Under the pieces are notes generated by a model. The model had not been told where the DNA came from and made no database searches. It saw nothing but the letters and a program-made list of their open reading frames with translations. Made by a program: the position numbers and the translations under genes. From NCBI RefSeq assembly GCF_004570875.1, contig NZ_SPQK01000011.1:85000-148999 (forward strand): 64,000 nt of DNA, in the 5' to 3' direction. The DNA comes from Blastococcus sp. CT_GayMR16 (GTDB lineage Bacteria > Actinomycetota > Actinomycetes > Mycobacteriales > Geodermatophilaceae). Positions 18,631-30,824 of the stretch are shown here, piece by piece (position 1 is the first letter of the stretch; the number at the start of each line of letters is the position of its first letter).

Positions 18631-20027
18631 CCCGCCCCGACACGCCTGCCGGGACCACGCCGGAGCCCGACGAGGTCATTCCCGTCGGGAGCGACGCGGA
18701 CGAGCAACAGGACGCCGAGAGGGTGCTGGCGGAGGCCTCCGCGTCGGCGGACGAGGACGCGCTCGCCGACGCCGGGCTGCCGCGCGACGGCTCGGAGGCC
18801 GGCGAGGGTGCCGTCCGCCGTCCCGAGCGTCGCGCCTCGCTGTCGCACCGGCTCTACAACGGCGAGGCGGGCCTCGACGTCGTCGGCCGCAGCCGGCTGA
18901 TCTACAAGATCACTGCTGTCGTCCTCCTGCTGTGCCTGCTCTCGATGGTCGTCCGGGGCTTCAACTTCGGCATCGACTTCGAGGGCGGCAACAGCTTCCG
19001 GGTGGCCGGCACGAGCGAGCAGCTGGACGCGGTCCGCGCGGCCGCCGAGGACACCGGTGCCGACGTCGCGACCGCCCAGGTGGTCGGCGGGAACGAGATC
19101 CTGCTCCGCACCGGGCAGCTGGACACGGACGAGGAGCGCGCCGTCCGGGACGCCGTTGCCGGGGCGGTCGACGTCGATCCGACGGCGGTCACCGCGGATG
19201 CGGTCAGCGCCGAGTGGGGCAATGACATCACCGACCAGGCCCTGATCGCGCTGGTCGTCTTCCTGGTCGCCGTCATCGCCTTCCTCGCCCTGCGCTTCGA
19301 ACCCAAGATGGCCGTCGGCGCGATCGCCGCGCTGCTGCACGACATCGTCCTCACCGCCGGGGTCTACTCCCTGATCGGCTTCGAGGTGACGCCCTCGACC
19401 GTGATCGGCTTCCTGACGATCCTCGGCTTCTCGCTGTACGACACCGTCGTCGTCTTCGACAAGGTCGACGAGAACACCAAGGACCTCGAGCGCGGAGCGC
19501 GCATGACCTGGAGCGAGGCGGCGAACCTCGCGGTCAACCAGACCCTGATGCGTTCGATCAACACGTCGGTGATCGCGCTGCTGCCGGTGGCCGGGCTGCT
19601 GTTCGTGGGTGCCGGGATCCTCGGCGTCGGGACGCTGAAGGACCTCGCCCTGGTGCTGTTCGTCGGCCTCGCCGCCGGCGCCTACTCGTCGATCTTCCTG
19701 GCCACGCCGATCGCGGCAGACCTCAAGGAGCGCGAGCCGGAGCAGGTCGCGTTGCGGCGCCGGGTGCTGGCCCGCCGGTCGGCCCAGGTGCGCAAGGGTG
19801 CGGCCGTTCCGGCCGGTCCGGTCGCCAGTGCCCGTCGGGCCCGCAGTGGCTCCTCGGTCGCCGTCGCCGAGCGCGACCTGCCGGGTCAGGTGTCCGCCGA
19901 TGTCGTCGTGGAGTCGCCGTCCTCGGTCCGGCGCGAGCCCGGCAGTGGCGGGACGTCGACCCCGCGGCCGGGTGCCCGTCCGCAGCGGCCCGGTGGCGAT
20001 CGCCGCTCGGGGAAGCGCCGCCGGTGA
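18627..20027 (+). CDS. secF: Protein translocase subunit SecF
   Basis: Partner of SecD in the RND-type SecDF motor (466 residues). A disordered acidic N-terminus of about 70 residues leads into LSHRLYNGEAGLDVVGRSR, then helix 1 and FNFGIDFEGGNSFRV, the SecF signature. Five more helices include LLHDIVLTAGVYSLIGFEV and GFSLYDTVVVFDKVDENT, with the conserved D..R-type motor residues. The basic, disordered C-terminal tail (about 90 residues) is longer than in model bacteria. The stop overlaps apt (GTGA). Confidence 0.97.
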   Translation: MTRPDTPAGTTPEPDEVIPVGSDADEQQDAERVLAEASASADEDALADAGLPRDGSEAGEGAVRRPERRASLSHRLYNGEAGLDVVGRSRLIYKITAVVLLLCLLSMVVRGFNFGIDFEGGNSFRVAGTSEQLDAVRAAAEDTGADVATAQVVGGNEILLRTGQLDTDEERAVRDAVAGAVDVDPTAVTADAVSAEWGNDITDQALIALVVFLVAVIAFLALRFEPKMAVGAIAALLHDIVLTAGVYSLIGFEVTPSTVIGFLTILGFSLYDTVVVFDKVDENTKDLERGARMTWSEAANLAVNQTLMRSINTSVIALLPVAGLLFVGAGILGVGTLKDLALVLFVGLAAGAYSSIFLATPIAADLKEREPEQVALRRRVLARRSAQVRKGAAVPAGPVASARRARSGSSVAVAERDLPGQVSADVVVESPSSVRREPGSGGTSTPRPGARPQRPGGDRRSGKRRR

Positions 20028-20617
20028 CGGCTGCCGCGGAGCAGCCGCTCGACGAACTGATCGCCGGCCTGGCGGTCGACGTCCCGGACTTCCCCGAACC
20101 GGGGGTGCTCTTCCGGGATCTGACCCCGGTCTTCGCCGACGGACCGGCCTTCCGCCGGGTCATCGACGGGCTGGCGGCGCCGTCGCTGTCCGATCCGCGC
20201 GCTGCCGCCCTGGCCGCGGCCGGCACCCACCCGGACGGCGACCCCGGCTTCGACGTGGTCGTCGGGGTCGAGGCGCGCGGCTTCCTGCTGGCGGCCGCGG
20301 TGGCCTACGACGCCGGGGTCGGCGTCGTCCTGGTGCGGAAGGCCGGCAAGCTGCCGCGCGAGCGGATGGCCGCCGACTACGCGCTGGAGTACGGGACGGC
20401 CACCCTCGAGTTGCACACCGACTCGCTGCGACCCGGCCAGCGCGTGCTGATCGTCGACGACGTGCTGGCCACCGGGGGCACCCTCGGTGCGACCATCGCG
20501 CTGGTCGAGCAGGCCGGCGGCGTCGTCGCGGCGGTCTCGGTGATCATCGAGCTCGCTGCGCTCGGCGGGCGTGAGCGGATCGCGCCGCACGCCGTCCACG
20601 CGCTCTGGATTACCTGA
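20024..20617 (+). CDS. apt: Adenine phosphoribosyltransferase
   Basis: Salvages adenine to AMP with PRPP. Type I phosphoribosyltransferase fold, 197 residues. The PRPP-binding loop is VLIVDDVLATGGTLGA (about residues 142-157). The flexible loop has VLVRKAGKLPRERM, and the opening VDVPDFPEPGVLFRDLTPVFAD is typical of Apt. VVGVEARGFLLAAAVA supplies the PPi loop. It is coupled to secF, the conserved actinobacterial order secD-secF-apt-relA. Confidence 0.97.
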   Translation: MTAAAEQPLDELIAGLAVDVPDFPEPGVLFRDLTPVFADGPAFRRVIDGLAAPSLSDPRAAALAAAGTHPDGDPGFDVVVGVEARGFLLAAAVAYDAGVGVVLVRKAGKLPRERMAADYALEYGTATLELHTDSLRPGQRVLIVDDVLATGGTLGATIALVEQAGGVVAAVSVIIELAALGGRERIAPHAVHALWIT

Positions 20618-20637
20618 CCGGGGGAGACCCGCCCCGG

Positions 20638-20663
20638 CCGGGCTCGAACGGCCGTTCGCCCGG
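20638..20663. terminator. GC-rich hairpin between apt and relA
   Basis: CCGGGC-TC-GAACGG pairs with CCGTTC-GCCCGG, giving two 6-bp stems separated by a 2-base bulge and essentially no loop. It lies 20 bases after the apt stop and 46 bases before relA. No U-tract follows, so it may attenuate or protect the transcript instead of ending it. Confidence 0.5.
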
Positions 20664-20709
20664 CTAACATGGAGAGGGTCATCTCTCCTCCTCACCCGTT
20701 GGAGTCGCC

Positions 20710-23175
<2,466 letters not shown>

Positions 23176-23199
23176 CCAGCTTTTGGTACCAAAAGCTGG
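23176..23199. terminator. Perfect 24-bp palindrome filling the gap between convergent stops
   Basis: CCAGCTTTTGGT and its exact complement form a 12+12 bp palindrome centred on a GGTACC. It begins one base after the relA stop codon and ends one base before the opposite-strand ppiase stop codon. Each strand has an A4 run entering and a U4 run within the stem. It probably acts as a bidirectional terminator. Confidence 0.75.
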
Positions 23200-24045
23200 T
23201 CAGCCGACGGGGATGATCGAGTTGATCGTGACCGGCAGGTTCGGGGCCCCGCCGCCCGCCTGGGCCTCGAACGAGCCGTCGTTGCCCGCCGCGGCGACGG
23301 TGTCCAGCACAGCCAGCCCCGCCTCGTCGACGGTGCCCACCGGCGTGTAGTCCGGGCTGAGCTGGGTGTCGACGAAGCAGAGGAAGAACTGGCTGCCGGT
23401 GGAGTTCGGCTCGCCGGTGTTGGCCATCGCGATCGTCCCGCGCGGGTACGTCGTGCCCTCGGGGATCTCCTGCGCGAACTTGTAGCTGGGTCCGCCCGAG
23501 CCCGAACCGGTCGGGTCGCCGCACTGCAGGACGCCGAAGGTCGGCTGGTTGACCTCGCGGTGGCACGGGCTGCCGTCGAAGAACTTCTGCGAGGCCAGGT
23601 AGGCGAAGCTCGCCGTGGCACACGGGGCCTTGGCCCGGTCCAGCGTGAGCGTCAGGTCACCCTGGTCGGTGCTCATGAGCAGGGTCGCGGTGCCCTGGGT
23701 CGGGGTCGCCTCGGGCGCGGGCGGAGTGCCGACGTCGGTGAGGTTCGGGTTGCCGGAGTCGTCGGGCAGGTAGGTGCAGGCGACCGTGCCGTCGGCGTTG
23801 GTGGTGGCGGCCGCCGCACTGCTCGTGGCCGCCGTCGAGGACGTGCCCGCCGCGTCCGTGCTGTCGTCGTCGCCGCTGAAGACGCCGGTGATGATCAGGG
23901 CCGCCACGACCACGACGACGACGGCGACGCCGGTGGCCAGGATGCCCAGGTTGCGGCGGCGCTTCTTCGCCAGCTCGGCGCGACGCTCCAGCTGCTTCTG
24001 CAGGTGGCGCTGGGCAGCCTGACGACGCTGCTTGCTCGTGGGCAC
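23200..24045 (-). CDS. Membrane-anchored cyclophilin-type peptidyl-prolyl isomerase
   Basis: Proline isomerase thought to fold exported proteins; the counterpart of mycobacterial ppiB downstream of relA. A basic helical N-terminus (KQRRQAAQRHLQKQLERRAELAKKRRR is about residues 5-31), one transmembrane helix (about 33-55), a Ser/Thr/Ala linker, then the cyclophilin domain (about 105-281) with the family's AMANTGEPNSTGSQFFLCF. GTG 24045 has GAGGAG seven bases upstream; the frame is open further back but without homologous sequence. The cyclophilin fold carries extra Cys residues (CHREVNQ, LQCGDP) typical of this secreted subgroup. Confidence 0.92.
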   Translation of the reverse strand: MPTSKQRRQAAQRHLQKQLERRAELAKKRRRNLGILATGVAVVVVVVAALIITGVFSGDDDSTDAAGTSSTAATSSAAAATTNADGTVACTYLPDDSGNPNLTDVGTPPAPEATPTQGTATLLMSTDQGDLTLTLDRAKAPCATASFAYLASQKFFDGSPCHREVNQPTFGVLQCGDPTGSGSGGPSYKFAQEIPEGTTYPRGTIAMANTGEPNSTGSQFFLCFVDTQLSPDYTPVGTVDEAGLAVLDTVAAAGNDGSFEAQAGGGAPNLPVTINSIIPVG

Positions 24046-24221
24046 GGTCGAACTCCTCGATCGGGCGGGGTGTATCGGTGGGGCGGGCGGGGGAGGTGCG
24101 GCGGGGCGGGGCCGGCGATCCGGCAGCCGCAGCCCGCGGTCGAGGAACGAGTCTAGGGGGCGTGACTGAGCGTTCCCTGGCAGGACCGGGGCACGTCGGA
24201 GCTCCCGCGTAACCTGCACGG

Positions 24222-24917
24222 GTGCTCATCCGCTCCTTTCCCGCCGGCGCGTTCGGCACCAACTGCTACGCCGTCGCTCCCGGACCGGGTCAGGAGTGCG
24301 TGGTCGTCGACCCCGGGATGGATGCCGTCGAGCCACTGGCCCGGATGCTGGCCGAGGACGGGCTGAAGCCGGTCGCAGTCGTGCTCACGCACGGGCACCT
24401 GGACCACACGTTCTCCGTGCTGCCGGTCTGCGACGGCTACGACATCCCCGCCTACCTGCACCCGAGCGACTTCGGCATGCTGTCGGACCCCGGTCGCTGG
24501 CACGGTCCCGCGCTGGCCCCGCTGATCACCGGCGTGCGGCTGCCCGACCCCTCCGACGTGCTCCCGCTCGACGACGGCGCCGTGCTCTCCCTCGCCGGGG
24601 TGGACCTGACCGTGCGGCACGCGCCGGGCCACACGCAGGGATCGGTGATGTTCTCCGTGGACCTGGGGGAGGCCCCGGGCCTGCTCGCCGGCGACGTGCT
24701 GTTCGCCGGCTCGGTCGGGCGGGTCGACCTGCCCGGCGGGTCGTGGGAGGCGATGCTGCGCTCCCTGCGGGACGTCGTCCTGCCCCTGGACGACGAGACC
24801 GTCGTGCTGCCCGGGCACGGGCCGGCCACCACCGTCGGCCGCGAGCGGGCGACGAACCCCTACCTGGCCGAGGCGGCCGCAGGTTCGGGACCGGCTCCGG
24901 CGGGGCGGGGACTGTGA
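24222..24917 (+). CDS. Metallo-beta-lactamase-fold hydrolase (glyoxalase II-like)
   Basis: MBL-fold protein of 231 residues. The metal-binding motif is [12 protein letters not shown] (about residues 54-65), with further ligands in [18 protein letters not shown] and VLPGHGPAT. It opens [15 protein letters not shown], the usual strand of the GloB-like YcbL subgroup. The substrate is a thioester or similar; glutathione is absent from most actinobacteria, so a mycothiol or other thiol ester is an inference. It is divergent from the ppiase and precedes hisS, the order seen in mycobacteria. Confidence 0.9.
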   Translation: MLIRSFPAGAFGTNCYAVAPGPGQECVVVDPGMDAVEPLARMLAEDGLKPVAVVLTHGHLDHTFSVLPVCDGYDIPAYLHPSDFGMLSDPGRWHGPALAPLITGVRLPDPSDVLPLDDGAVLSLAGVDLTVRHAPGHTQGSVMFSVDLGEAPGLLAGDVLFAGSVGRVDLPGGSWEAMLRSLRDVVLPLDDETVVLPGHGPATTVGRERATNPYLAEAAAGSGPAPAGRGL

Positions 24918-25074
24918 GAACGACGGGCGAGGGAGCATCGCAGGGAGATGCCCGGAGCCGACAGGGAGTGAGCATCGCAGCGAGCGCCAGCGAGCGAGGA
25001 GCGGAGCGAGCGCGGAGGCGACTGACGGTCTCGACCGAGGAGCGGATCGAGTCCGGAGTCGAACGGGGAACACT
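24918..25074 (+). repeat. GAGCGAG-rich low-complexity spacer before hisS
   Basis: This spacer has two copies of GAGCATCGCAG (24933-24943, 24970-24980) and a run of GAGCGCCAGCGAG-like units (24982-25015). The element GAGCGCCAGCGAG recurs exactly at 60235-60247, in front of coaBC. An open frame from GTG 24914 spans the whole spacer (54 codons, to 25078) with 4-base overlaps on both neighbours, but its composition is that of the repeat. No promoter motif stands out. Confidence 0.6.
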
Positions 25075-26337
25075 GTGAGCGACCTCCGGGCCCCGAAGGG
25101 CACCTTCGACACGCTGCCGCCGGACTCCGAGCGGTTCCTCGCCGTCCGCGAGACGCTCACCGCGCCGCTGCGGCGGGCCGGCTACGGCTACGTCGAGACG
25201 CCGGTCTTCGAGGACACGGCCGTGTTCTCCCGCGGCGTCGGTGAGTCGACCGACGTCGTCTCGAAGGAGATGTACACCTTCGCCGACCGCGGGGGCCGCT
25301 CGCTGACCCTGCGCCCCGAGCTCACGGCGGGGCTGATGCGGGCGTTCATCGAGCACCGGCTGCACGACGGCGCGCTGCCGGTGAAGCTCTGGACGGTCGG
25401 CTCGGCGTTCCGGTACGAGCGCCCGCAGGCCGGCCGCTACCGGCACTTCACCCAGGTCGACATGGAGGCGCTCGGCGTCGACGACCCGGCGCTGGACGCC
25501 GAGGTCGTGGCGCTCGGGGTCCAGGGCTTCCGCGACCTCGGGCTGACCGACTTCGAGCTGCTGCTGACGTCACTCGGTGACTCCACGTGCCGCCCGCAGT
25601 ACCGCGAGCTGCTGGTCGATTTCCTGGCGAAGCTCGACCTCGACGAGGAGACCCGGCGCCGCGCGGAGATCAATCCGCTGCGGGTGCTCGACGACAACCG
25701 GCCGGAGGTGCAGGCGCAGCTCGACGACGCCCCGCTGATGGTCGACCACCTGTCGGACTCCACCAGAGCGCACTACGACGCCGTCCGCCAGCACCTCACC
25801 GACCTCGGGGTCACCTGGACCGAGGCGCCGAAGCTGGTCCGCGGCCTGGACTACTACACCAGGACCACGTTCGAGTTCGTGCACAACGGGCTCGGGGCGC
25901 AGTCGGCGATCGGCGGCGGGGGCCGCTACGACGGGCTGTCCGCCGCGCTGGGCGGACCGGACGTGTCCGGCATCGGCTACGCCGTCGGGGTCGACCGGAC
26001 GCTGCTCGCGGTCCAGGCCGAGGGGCTGGACGTCGTCACCTCGTCCGGGGTGCAGGCGTTCGTCGTCCCGCTGGGTGCCGAGGCCAAGCGGCTCGCCGTC
26101 CGGCTGGTCGGGCAGCTGCGCCAGGCCGGGATCGCCGCCGACACCGTCTACGGCGACCGCGGCCTGAAGGGCGCGATGAAGGCGGCCGACCGGTCCGGGG
26201 CCTCGCACGTCGTCGTCATCGGCGACCGGGACCTGGCCGCGGGCGTGGGCCAGCTGAAGGACCTGCGCACCGGCGAGCAGCACGCCGTCCCCGTGGACGA
26301 GCTGTTCGAGACGCTGCGTGGAACTGTGGGGGCGTGA
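25075..26337 (+). CDS. hisS: Histidyl-tRNA synthetase
   Basis: Class II synthetase that charges tRNA-His (420 residues). It opens [15 protein letters not shown], has motif 1 in [13 protein letters not shown], motif 2 [23 protein letters not shown] (about residues 111-133), the histidine-specific [15 protein letters not shown], and motif 3 [11 protein letters not shown]. The C-terminal anticodon domain ends with [13 protein letters not shown] 25075 is preceded by a GGGGAA. The stop overlaps the next gene (GTGA). Confidence 0.97.
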   Translation: MSDLRAPKGTFDTLPPDSERFLAVRETLTAPLRRAGYGYVETPVFEDTAVFSRGVGESTDVVSKEMYTFADRGGRSLTLRPELTAGLMRAFIEHRLHDGALPVKLWTVGSAFRYERPQAGRYRHFTQVDMEALGVDDPALDAEVVALGVQGFRDLGLTDFELLLTSLGDSTCRPQYRELLVDFLAKLDLDEETRRRAEINPLRVLDDNRPEVQAQLDDAPLMVDHLSDSTRAHYDAVRQHLTDLGVTWTEAPKLVRGLDYYTRTTFEFVHNGLGAQSAIGGGGRYDGLSAALGGPDVSGIGYAVGVDRTLLAVQAEGLDVVTSSGVQAFVVPLGAEAKRLAVRLVGQLRQAGIAADTVYGDRGLKGAMKAADRSGASHVVVIGDRDLAAGVGQLKDLRTGEQHAVPVDELFETLRGTVGA

Positions 26338-27323
26338 GCATGGAACAGCGGCCCCTGAGGCGGACGGGCGCGGACGTATCGGTCATCGGGCTGGGCACGT
26401 GGCAGCTCGGCGGCGACTGGGGCGATGTCGACGACGACGCCGCGGCCGACGTCCTCGACGCCGCGCTCGACGCCGGCGTGACCCTGCTCGACACGGCCGA
26501 CGTCTACGGCGACGGGCGTTCGGAGGAGCGGATCCGCAAGGCCCTCGCCCCGCGCTCGGACCGCCCGTTCGTCGCGACCAAGGCCGGCCGCCGCGCCGAC
26601 CCGTTCGAGGCCGAGCAGTACACAGCGGAGAACCTGCGCGCCTGGATCGACCGGTCCCGCCGGAACCTCGGGGTCGACACCCTCGACCTGGTGCAGCTGC
26701 ACTGCCCGCCGCCGGCCGTCTACTCCGACCAGCGGGTCTACGACACCCTCGACGCGCTCGTCGCCGAGGAGGCGATCGCCGCCTACGGCGTCTCGGTGGA
26801 GACCGTCGCGGAGGGGATGACCGCGCTGCAGCACCCCGGCGTGCAGACCGTCCAGGTCATCCTCAACATCTTCCGGCGCAAGCCGCTGGAGGAGCTCCTG
26901 CCCGCGGCGGCGCAGGCCGGCGTCGGCGTCCTGGCGCGGGTGCCCCTGGCCAGCGGCCTGCTCACCGGCAAGTACGACGAGTCGACGACGTTCCCGGCTG
27001 ACGACCACCGCACCTTCAACCGCCACGGCGAGGCCTTCGACGTCGGCGAGACGTTCGCGGGTGTGCCGTTCGACGTGGGCGTCGCCGCGGCCCGGGAGGT
27101 CGCGGAGATCGCCGGCAGCGACGTGCCGACGTCGGCGTTCTCGCTCCGCTGGGTCATCGACCAGCCCGGCGTCACCACGGTCATCCCCGGCGCCCGCAAC
27201 GTCACCCAGGTCCGCGGCAACGTCGCCGCCGCCACCCTCGCCCCGCTGACCGACTCCCAGCTCAGTGACCTCGAGCGCGTGTACGACGAGCGCATCCGCG
27301 CCCACGTGCACGACCGCTGGTAA
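26334..27323 (+). CDS. Aldo/keto reductase
   Basis: NADPH-dependent oxidoreductase with a TIM-barrel fold (about 329 residues). Catalytic tetrad residues are recognisable: Asp and Tyr in [14 protein letters not shown] (about residues 45-58), Lys in FVATKAG, and His in VQLHCPP. The NADPH-binding region is [13 protein letters not shown] and TTVIPGARN. The substrate is unknown. GTG 26334 overlaps the hisS stop by four bases, suggesting coupling; ATG 26340 is two codons further. It is inserted in the normally conserved hisS-aspS interval. Confidence 0.92.
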   Translation: MSMEQRPLRRTGADVSVIGLGTWQLGGDWGDVDDDAAADVLDAALDAGVTLLDTADVYGDGRSEERIRKALAPRSDRPFVATKAGRRADPFEAEQYTAENLRAWIDRSRRNLGVDTLDLVQLHCPPPAVYSDQRVYDTLDALVAEEAIAAYGVSVETVAEGMTALQHPGVQTVQVILNIFRRKPLEELLPAAAQAGVGVLARVPLASGLLTGKYDESTTFPADDHRTFNRHGEAFDVGETFAGVPFDVGVAAAREVAEIAGSDVPTSAFSLRWVIDQPGVTTVIPGARNVTQVRGNVAAATLAPLTDSQLSDLERVYDERIRAHVHDRW

Positions 27324-27340
27324 CCCGAAAGGCTCTTTCT

Positions 27341-29116
27341 GTGCTTCGCACCCACGACGCCGGGACGCTGCGCGCGTCCGACGCCGGTTCCACCGTCACC
27401 CTCGCCGGCTGGGTGGCCCGTCGCCGCGACCACGGCGGCGTGGTCTTCCTCGACCTGCGCGACGCCTCCGGGTACGTCCAGGTCGTCGTCCGCGAGGAGG
27501 AGGCCCACCACCTGCGCAACGAGTACTGCCTGCTCGTCACGGGGGAGGTGCGCCGCCGGCCCGAGGGCAACGAGAACCCGGAGCTGCCGACCGGCGAGAT
27601 CGAGGTCGCGACCACCTCGCTGGACGTGCTGTCGACCGCGGCGCCGCTGCCGTTCCCGATCGAGAGCGACCAGGCCGCCAGCGACGACGTCCGGTACAAG
27701 TACCGCTACCTCGACCTGCGCCGGCAGGGCCCGGCTCGCGCGATGCGGATCCGCTCCGAGATCAGCCGGATCGCCCGCGGGGTGATGCACACCCATGGCT
27801 TCGCCGAGGTGGAGACGCCGAACCTCACCCGCTCCACGCCCGAGGGTGCCCGCGACTTCGTCGTCCCGGTCCGGCTGCAGCCGGGCAAGTGGTACGCCCT
27901 GCCGCAGTCGCCGCAGCTGTTCAAGCAATTGCTGATGATCGGCGGGCTCGAGCGGTACTACCAGATCGCCCGCTGCTTCCGGGACGAGGACTTCCGCGCC
28001 GACCGGCAGCCGGAGTTCACCCAGCTGGACTTCGAGATGAGCTTCGTCGACCGCGAGGACGTGCTCGCGATCGCCGAGGACGTCGTCCGCGCACTGTGGC
28101 GCGAGCTGGCCGCCTACGACGTGCCGGAGATCCCGCGGATGACCTACCGCGAGGCCATGGACCGCTTCGGATCCGACAAGCCCGACCTCCGCTTCGGCAT
28201 CGAGCTGACCGAGCTGACCTCCTACTTCGCCGACACCCCCTTCCGCGTCTTCCAGGCGCCCTACGTGGGTGCGGTCGTCATGCCCGGCGGCGGCTCGCAG
28301 CCGCGGCGGGCGTTCGACGCCTGGCAGGACTGGGCGAAGTCGCGCGGCTCGCGCGGGCTGGCCTACGTGACGATCGCCGAGGACGGCACGCTCGGCGGAC
28401 CGGTCGCCAAGAACATCTCCGACGCCGAGCGCGACGGCCTGGTCGAGGCCGTCGGCGCGAAGCCCGGGGACTGCGTCTTCTTCGCGGCCGGCGCCCGCCG
28501 CACCTCCCAGGAGCTGCTGGGCGCCGCGCGCAACGAGATCGCCAAGCGGCTGGAGCTCATCGAGCCCGGCACCTGGTCGTTCCTCTTCGTCGTCGACTTC
28601 CCGATGTTCGAAGAGACCGAGAGCGGCGACTGGACGTTCATGCACCACCCGTTCACCTCGCCCACGCCCGAGTGGCGGGACCGGTTCGCCGACGACAAGG
28701 GTGCGGCGCTGTCGGACGCCTACGACATGGTGATCAACGGCAACGAGGTCATGAGCGGTTCGGTGCGTATCCACGACGCCGACCTGCAGGAGCGCGTCTT
28801 CGAGACCCTCGGCATGTCGCGCGAGGAGGCCCGCGAGCGCTTCGGGTTCTTCCTCGAGGCATTCGCCTACGGCCCGCCGCCCCACGCCGGTGCGGCACTG
28901 GGCTGGGACCGGCTCTCGGCGCTGCTCACCGGGGTCGAGTCGATCCGCGAGGTCATCGCGTTCCCGAAGACGGGCGCCGGCTTCGACCCCCTCACCGGTG
29001 CGCCGACGCCGATCACCGACGCCCAGCGCACGGAGGCGGGCATCGACGCCAAGCCCGACGAGCCGGCACTCCCCGGCGAGCCCGGTGCGCCGGGCCCCTC
29101 CGACCCGACGAAGTGA
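27341..29116 (+). CDS. aspS: Aspartyl-tRNA synthetase
   Basis: Class IIb synthetase (591 residues). An N-terminal OB-fold anticodon domain ([23 protein letters not shown]) leads to the catalytic core with the [14 protein letters not shown] active-site block and motif 2 [22 protein letters not shown], followed by the bacterial GAD insertion domain and motif 3 GLGWDRL-like [12 protein letters not shown]. Since no gatCAB-type clue lies here, whether it is discriminating or also charges tRNA-Asn cannot be decided. GTG 27341 follows the aldo/keto reductase by 17 bases. A 30-bp palindrome follows the stop. Confidence 0.97.
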   Translation: MLRTHDAGTLRASDAGSTVTLAGWVARRRDHGGVVFLDLRDASGYVQVVVREEEAHHLRNEYCLLVTGEVRRRPEGNENPELPTGEIEVATTSLDVLSTAAPLPFPIESDQAASDDVRYKYRYLDLRRQGPARAMRIRSEISRIARGVMHTHGFAEVETPNLTRSTPEGARDFVVPVRLQPGKWYALPQSPQLFKQLLMIGGLERYYQIARCFRDEDFRADRQPEFTQLDFEMSFVDREDVLAIAEDVVRALWRELAAYDVPEIPRMTYREAMDRFGSDKPDLRFGIELTELTSYFADTPFRVFQAPYVGAVVMPGGGSQPRRAFDAWQDWAKSRGSRGLAYVTIAEDGTLGGPVAKNISDAERDGLVEAVGAKPGDCVFFAAGARRTSQELLGAARNEIAKRLELIEPGTWSFLFVVDFPMFEETESGDWTFMHHPFTSPTPEWRDRFADDKGAALSDAYDMVINGNEVMSGSVRIHDADLQERVFETLGMSREEARERFGFFLEAFAYGPPPHAGAALGWDRLSALLTGVESIREVIAFPKTGAGFDPLTGAPTPITDAQRTEAGIDAKPDEPALPGEPGAPGPSDPTK

Positions 29117-29121
29117 CCACC

Positions 29122-29151
29122 GACCGCGGGGGACGGCCGTCCCCCGCGGTC
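29122..29151. terminator. Perfect 30-bp palindrome between convergent genes
   Basis: GACCGCGGGGGACGG and its exact reverse complement abut with no loop. The palindrome lies 5 bases after the aspS stop and 4 bases before the end of the opposite-strand broken gene. A bidirectional terminator is the likely role; there is no U-tract. Confidence 0.7.
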
Positions 29152-29155
29152 CGCG

Positions 29156-29632
29156 TCAGCGGCGGCTGAGCGTCATCCGCCAGTTCTCCCGCCACGTCGC
29201 GCCGGAGTCGTAGGAGAAGGACTGCCGCCACACCGGCGAGCTGTCGTCGGCCATTCAGATGAAGCGCAGCCGCACCGGGCGTCCGGCGACCACGTCGTCG
29301 CACTCGAACACACCGTGACCGTCGGTGAACCGACCGACGACCGGCGGATCCAGCCGCCCCGGGGCCCGGGTGGAGCTCCAGAAGATGCTCCAGGACTCCA
29401 GCGAGGGGTCGAACAGGCGCAGGGTCAGTCCCTCGAATCCGGGGCCGTCCGGGGCCTGGGGCACGTCCATCCGGTCGATGTGCCCGGCACCGTGCAGCAC
29501 GGGAAAGACCTCGCTGGACGCGTCGAACTCGACCCACTCCTCGCAGGCCGGGTCCGTCACGTCCCTGAGCTTGCGGTTATGAACCGACCAGCGACCGAAG
29601 AGAAAGTCGAAGTCGCGCGCACCGCCAGTCAT
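29156..29632 (-). pseudogene. Conserved hypothetical protein interrupted by an in-frame TGA
   Basis: Small cytosolic protein of a family opening FDFLFGRWSVHNRKL (DUF1579-like calycin fold by resemblance). Translation from ATG 29632 runs 125 codons to RLRFI and then meets TGA at 29255-29257. The same frame continues without a break for 32 more codons (MADDSSPVWRQSFSYDSG... WRMTLSRR) to a TGA at 29156. The continuation, with W..SFS.D.G.TWE.NW-like spacing, is the normal end of such proteins, so a single TGG-to-TGA change is the simplest explanation. Upstream in-frame GTG starts exist, but ATG 29632 is best placed. Confidence 0.75.
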
Positions 29633-29733
29633 GCGCGGACCGTCGCACGGGGGTCCGACACTCCGTCCGCTGGATCCCCGGGGAACCAGGACACCGACGG
29701 CGACCACCTCGCCGCCCCGGTAGCGTCGAGGAC

Positions 29734-30822
29734 ATGCCGTTGCGTGCCCGCACCCTGCTCGGACCCGGACCCTCCAACCCCTACCCGGAGGCCACCGTCG
29801 CCCTCGGGGAGCCGCTGCTGGGCCACCTCGACCCGGTGTTCCTCGGCATCCTCGACGAGACGTCCGAGGGGCTGCGCCAGGTGTTCGGCACGACCAACCG
29901 GCGCACCCTGCCCCTGTCGGCGACCGGCTCGGCCGGCATGGAGGCCGCGTTCGTCAACACGGTCGGACCGGGCGACGTCGTCGTCGTGGCGGTCAACGGC
30001 CTCTTCGGCCAGCGCATGGTCGAGGTGGCCTCGCGGTGTGGCGCCGAGGTGATCCCGGTCGAGCACGAGTGGGGGCAGCCCGTCGACGCCGACCGCGTGC
30101 TGGCGGCCCATCCGTCGCCGAAGCTCATCGCCGCGGTGCACGCGGAGACCTCGACCGGGGTGCTGTCGGACCTCCAGCCGCTCGCCGCGGGCAAGGGCGA
30201 CGCACTGCTGCTGGCCGACTGCGTGACCTCGCTCGGCGGCATCCCGGTCCGGCTGGACGACTGGGGCGTGGACCTCGCCTACTCCGGCTCGCAGAAGTGC
30301 CTCGGGGTCGCACCCGGGCTCGCGCCGTTCACGATCAACGACCGCGCGTGGGAGCGGCGGATCGAGAAGCCGCAGAGCTGGTACCTCGACCTCGGTCTGC
30401 TCGGGGGCTACGCGGGGGAGGCGGCCGGCTCCGGGCGGACCTACCACCACACCGCGCCGACGGGGATGGTCGTCTCGCTGCACGCTGGCCTCGGCCGGAT
30501 CCTCGAGGAGGGTCTGGACGCCGTCCACGCCCGCCACGCCGAGGCCGGCCGGACCCTCCACGACGGGCTCCAGGCCATGGGGCTGGAGCTGTTCGCCGCC
30601 GAGGGCCACCGGCTGCCGGAGTTGACGACGGTGAAGGTGCCCGACGGCGTGGACTCCGCCGCCGTCCGCAAGGAGCTGCTCGAGCGCTACGACCTGGAGA
30701 TCGGCGGCGGGGTGGGCGCCTACGCGGCCACCGTCTGGCGGATCGGCCTCATGGGCGCGAACGCCACGCCGGACAAGGTGCTGCTGGTCCTCGCTGCCCT
30801 GAAGGAGATCCTCGCCCGCTGA
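29734..30822 (+). CDS. Class V aminotransferase (alanine-glyoxylate / serine-pyruvate type)
   Basis: PLP-dependent aminotransferase of 362 residues. It opens LLGPGPSNPYPEA, the usual start of the AGXT/SPT group. The PLP-binding lysine is Lys188 in SGSQKCLG. Other family blocks are TGSAGMEAAFVN, ADCVTSLGGIPV and EIGGGVGAYAATVWRIGLMG. The likely reaction is transfer between a small amino acid and glyoxylate or pyruvate; substrate choice is not visible. It diverges from the broken gene, and its stop is two bases before an 84-bp palindromic element. Confidence 0.93.
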   Translation: MPLRARTLLGPGPSNPYPEATVALGEPLLGHLDPVFLGILDETSEGLRQVFGTTNRRTLPLSATGSAGMEAAFVNTVGPGDVVVVAVNGLFGQRMVEVASRCGAEVIPVEHEWGQPVDADRVLAAHPSPKLIAAVHAETSTGVLSDLQPLAAGKGDALLLADCVTSLGGIPVRLDDWGVDLAYSGSQKCLGVAPGLAPFTINDRAWERRIEKPQSWYLDLGLLGGYAGEAAGSGRTYHHTAPTGMVVSLHAGLGRILEEGLDAVHARHAEAGRTLHDGLQAMGLELFAAEGHRLPELTTVKVPDGVDSAAVRKELLERYDLEIGGGVGAYAATVWRIGLMGANATPDKVLLVLAALKEILAR

Positions 30823-30824
30823 GA

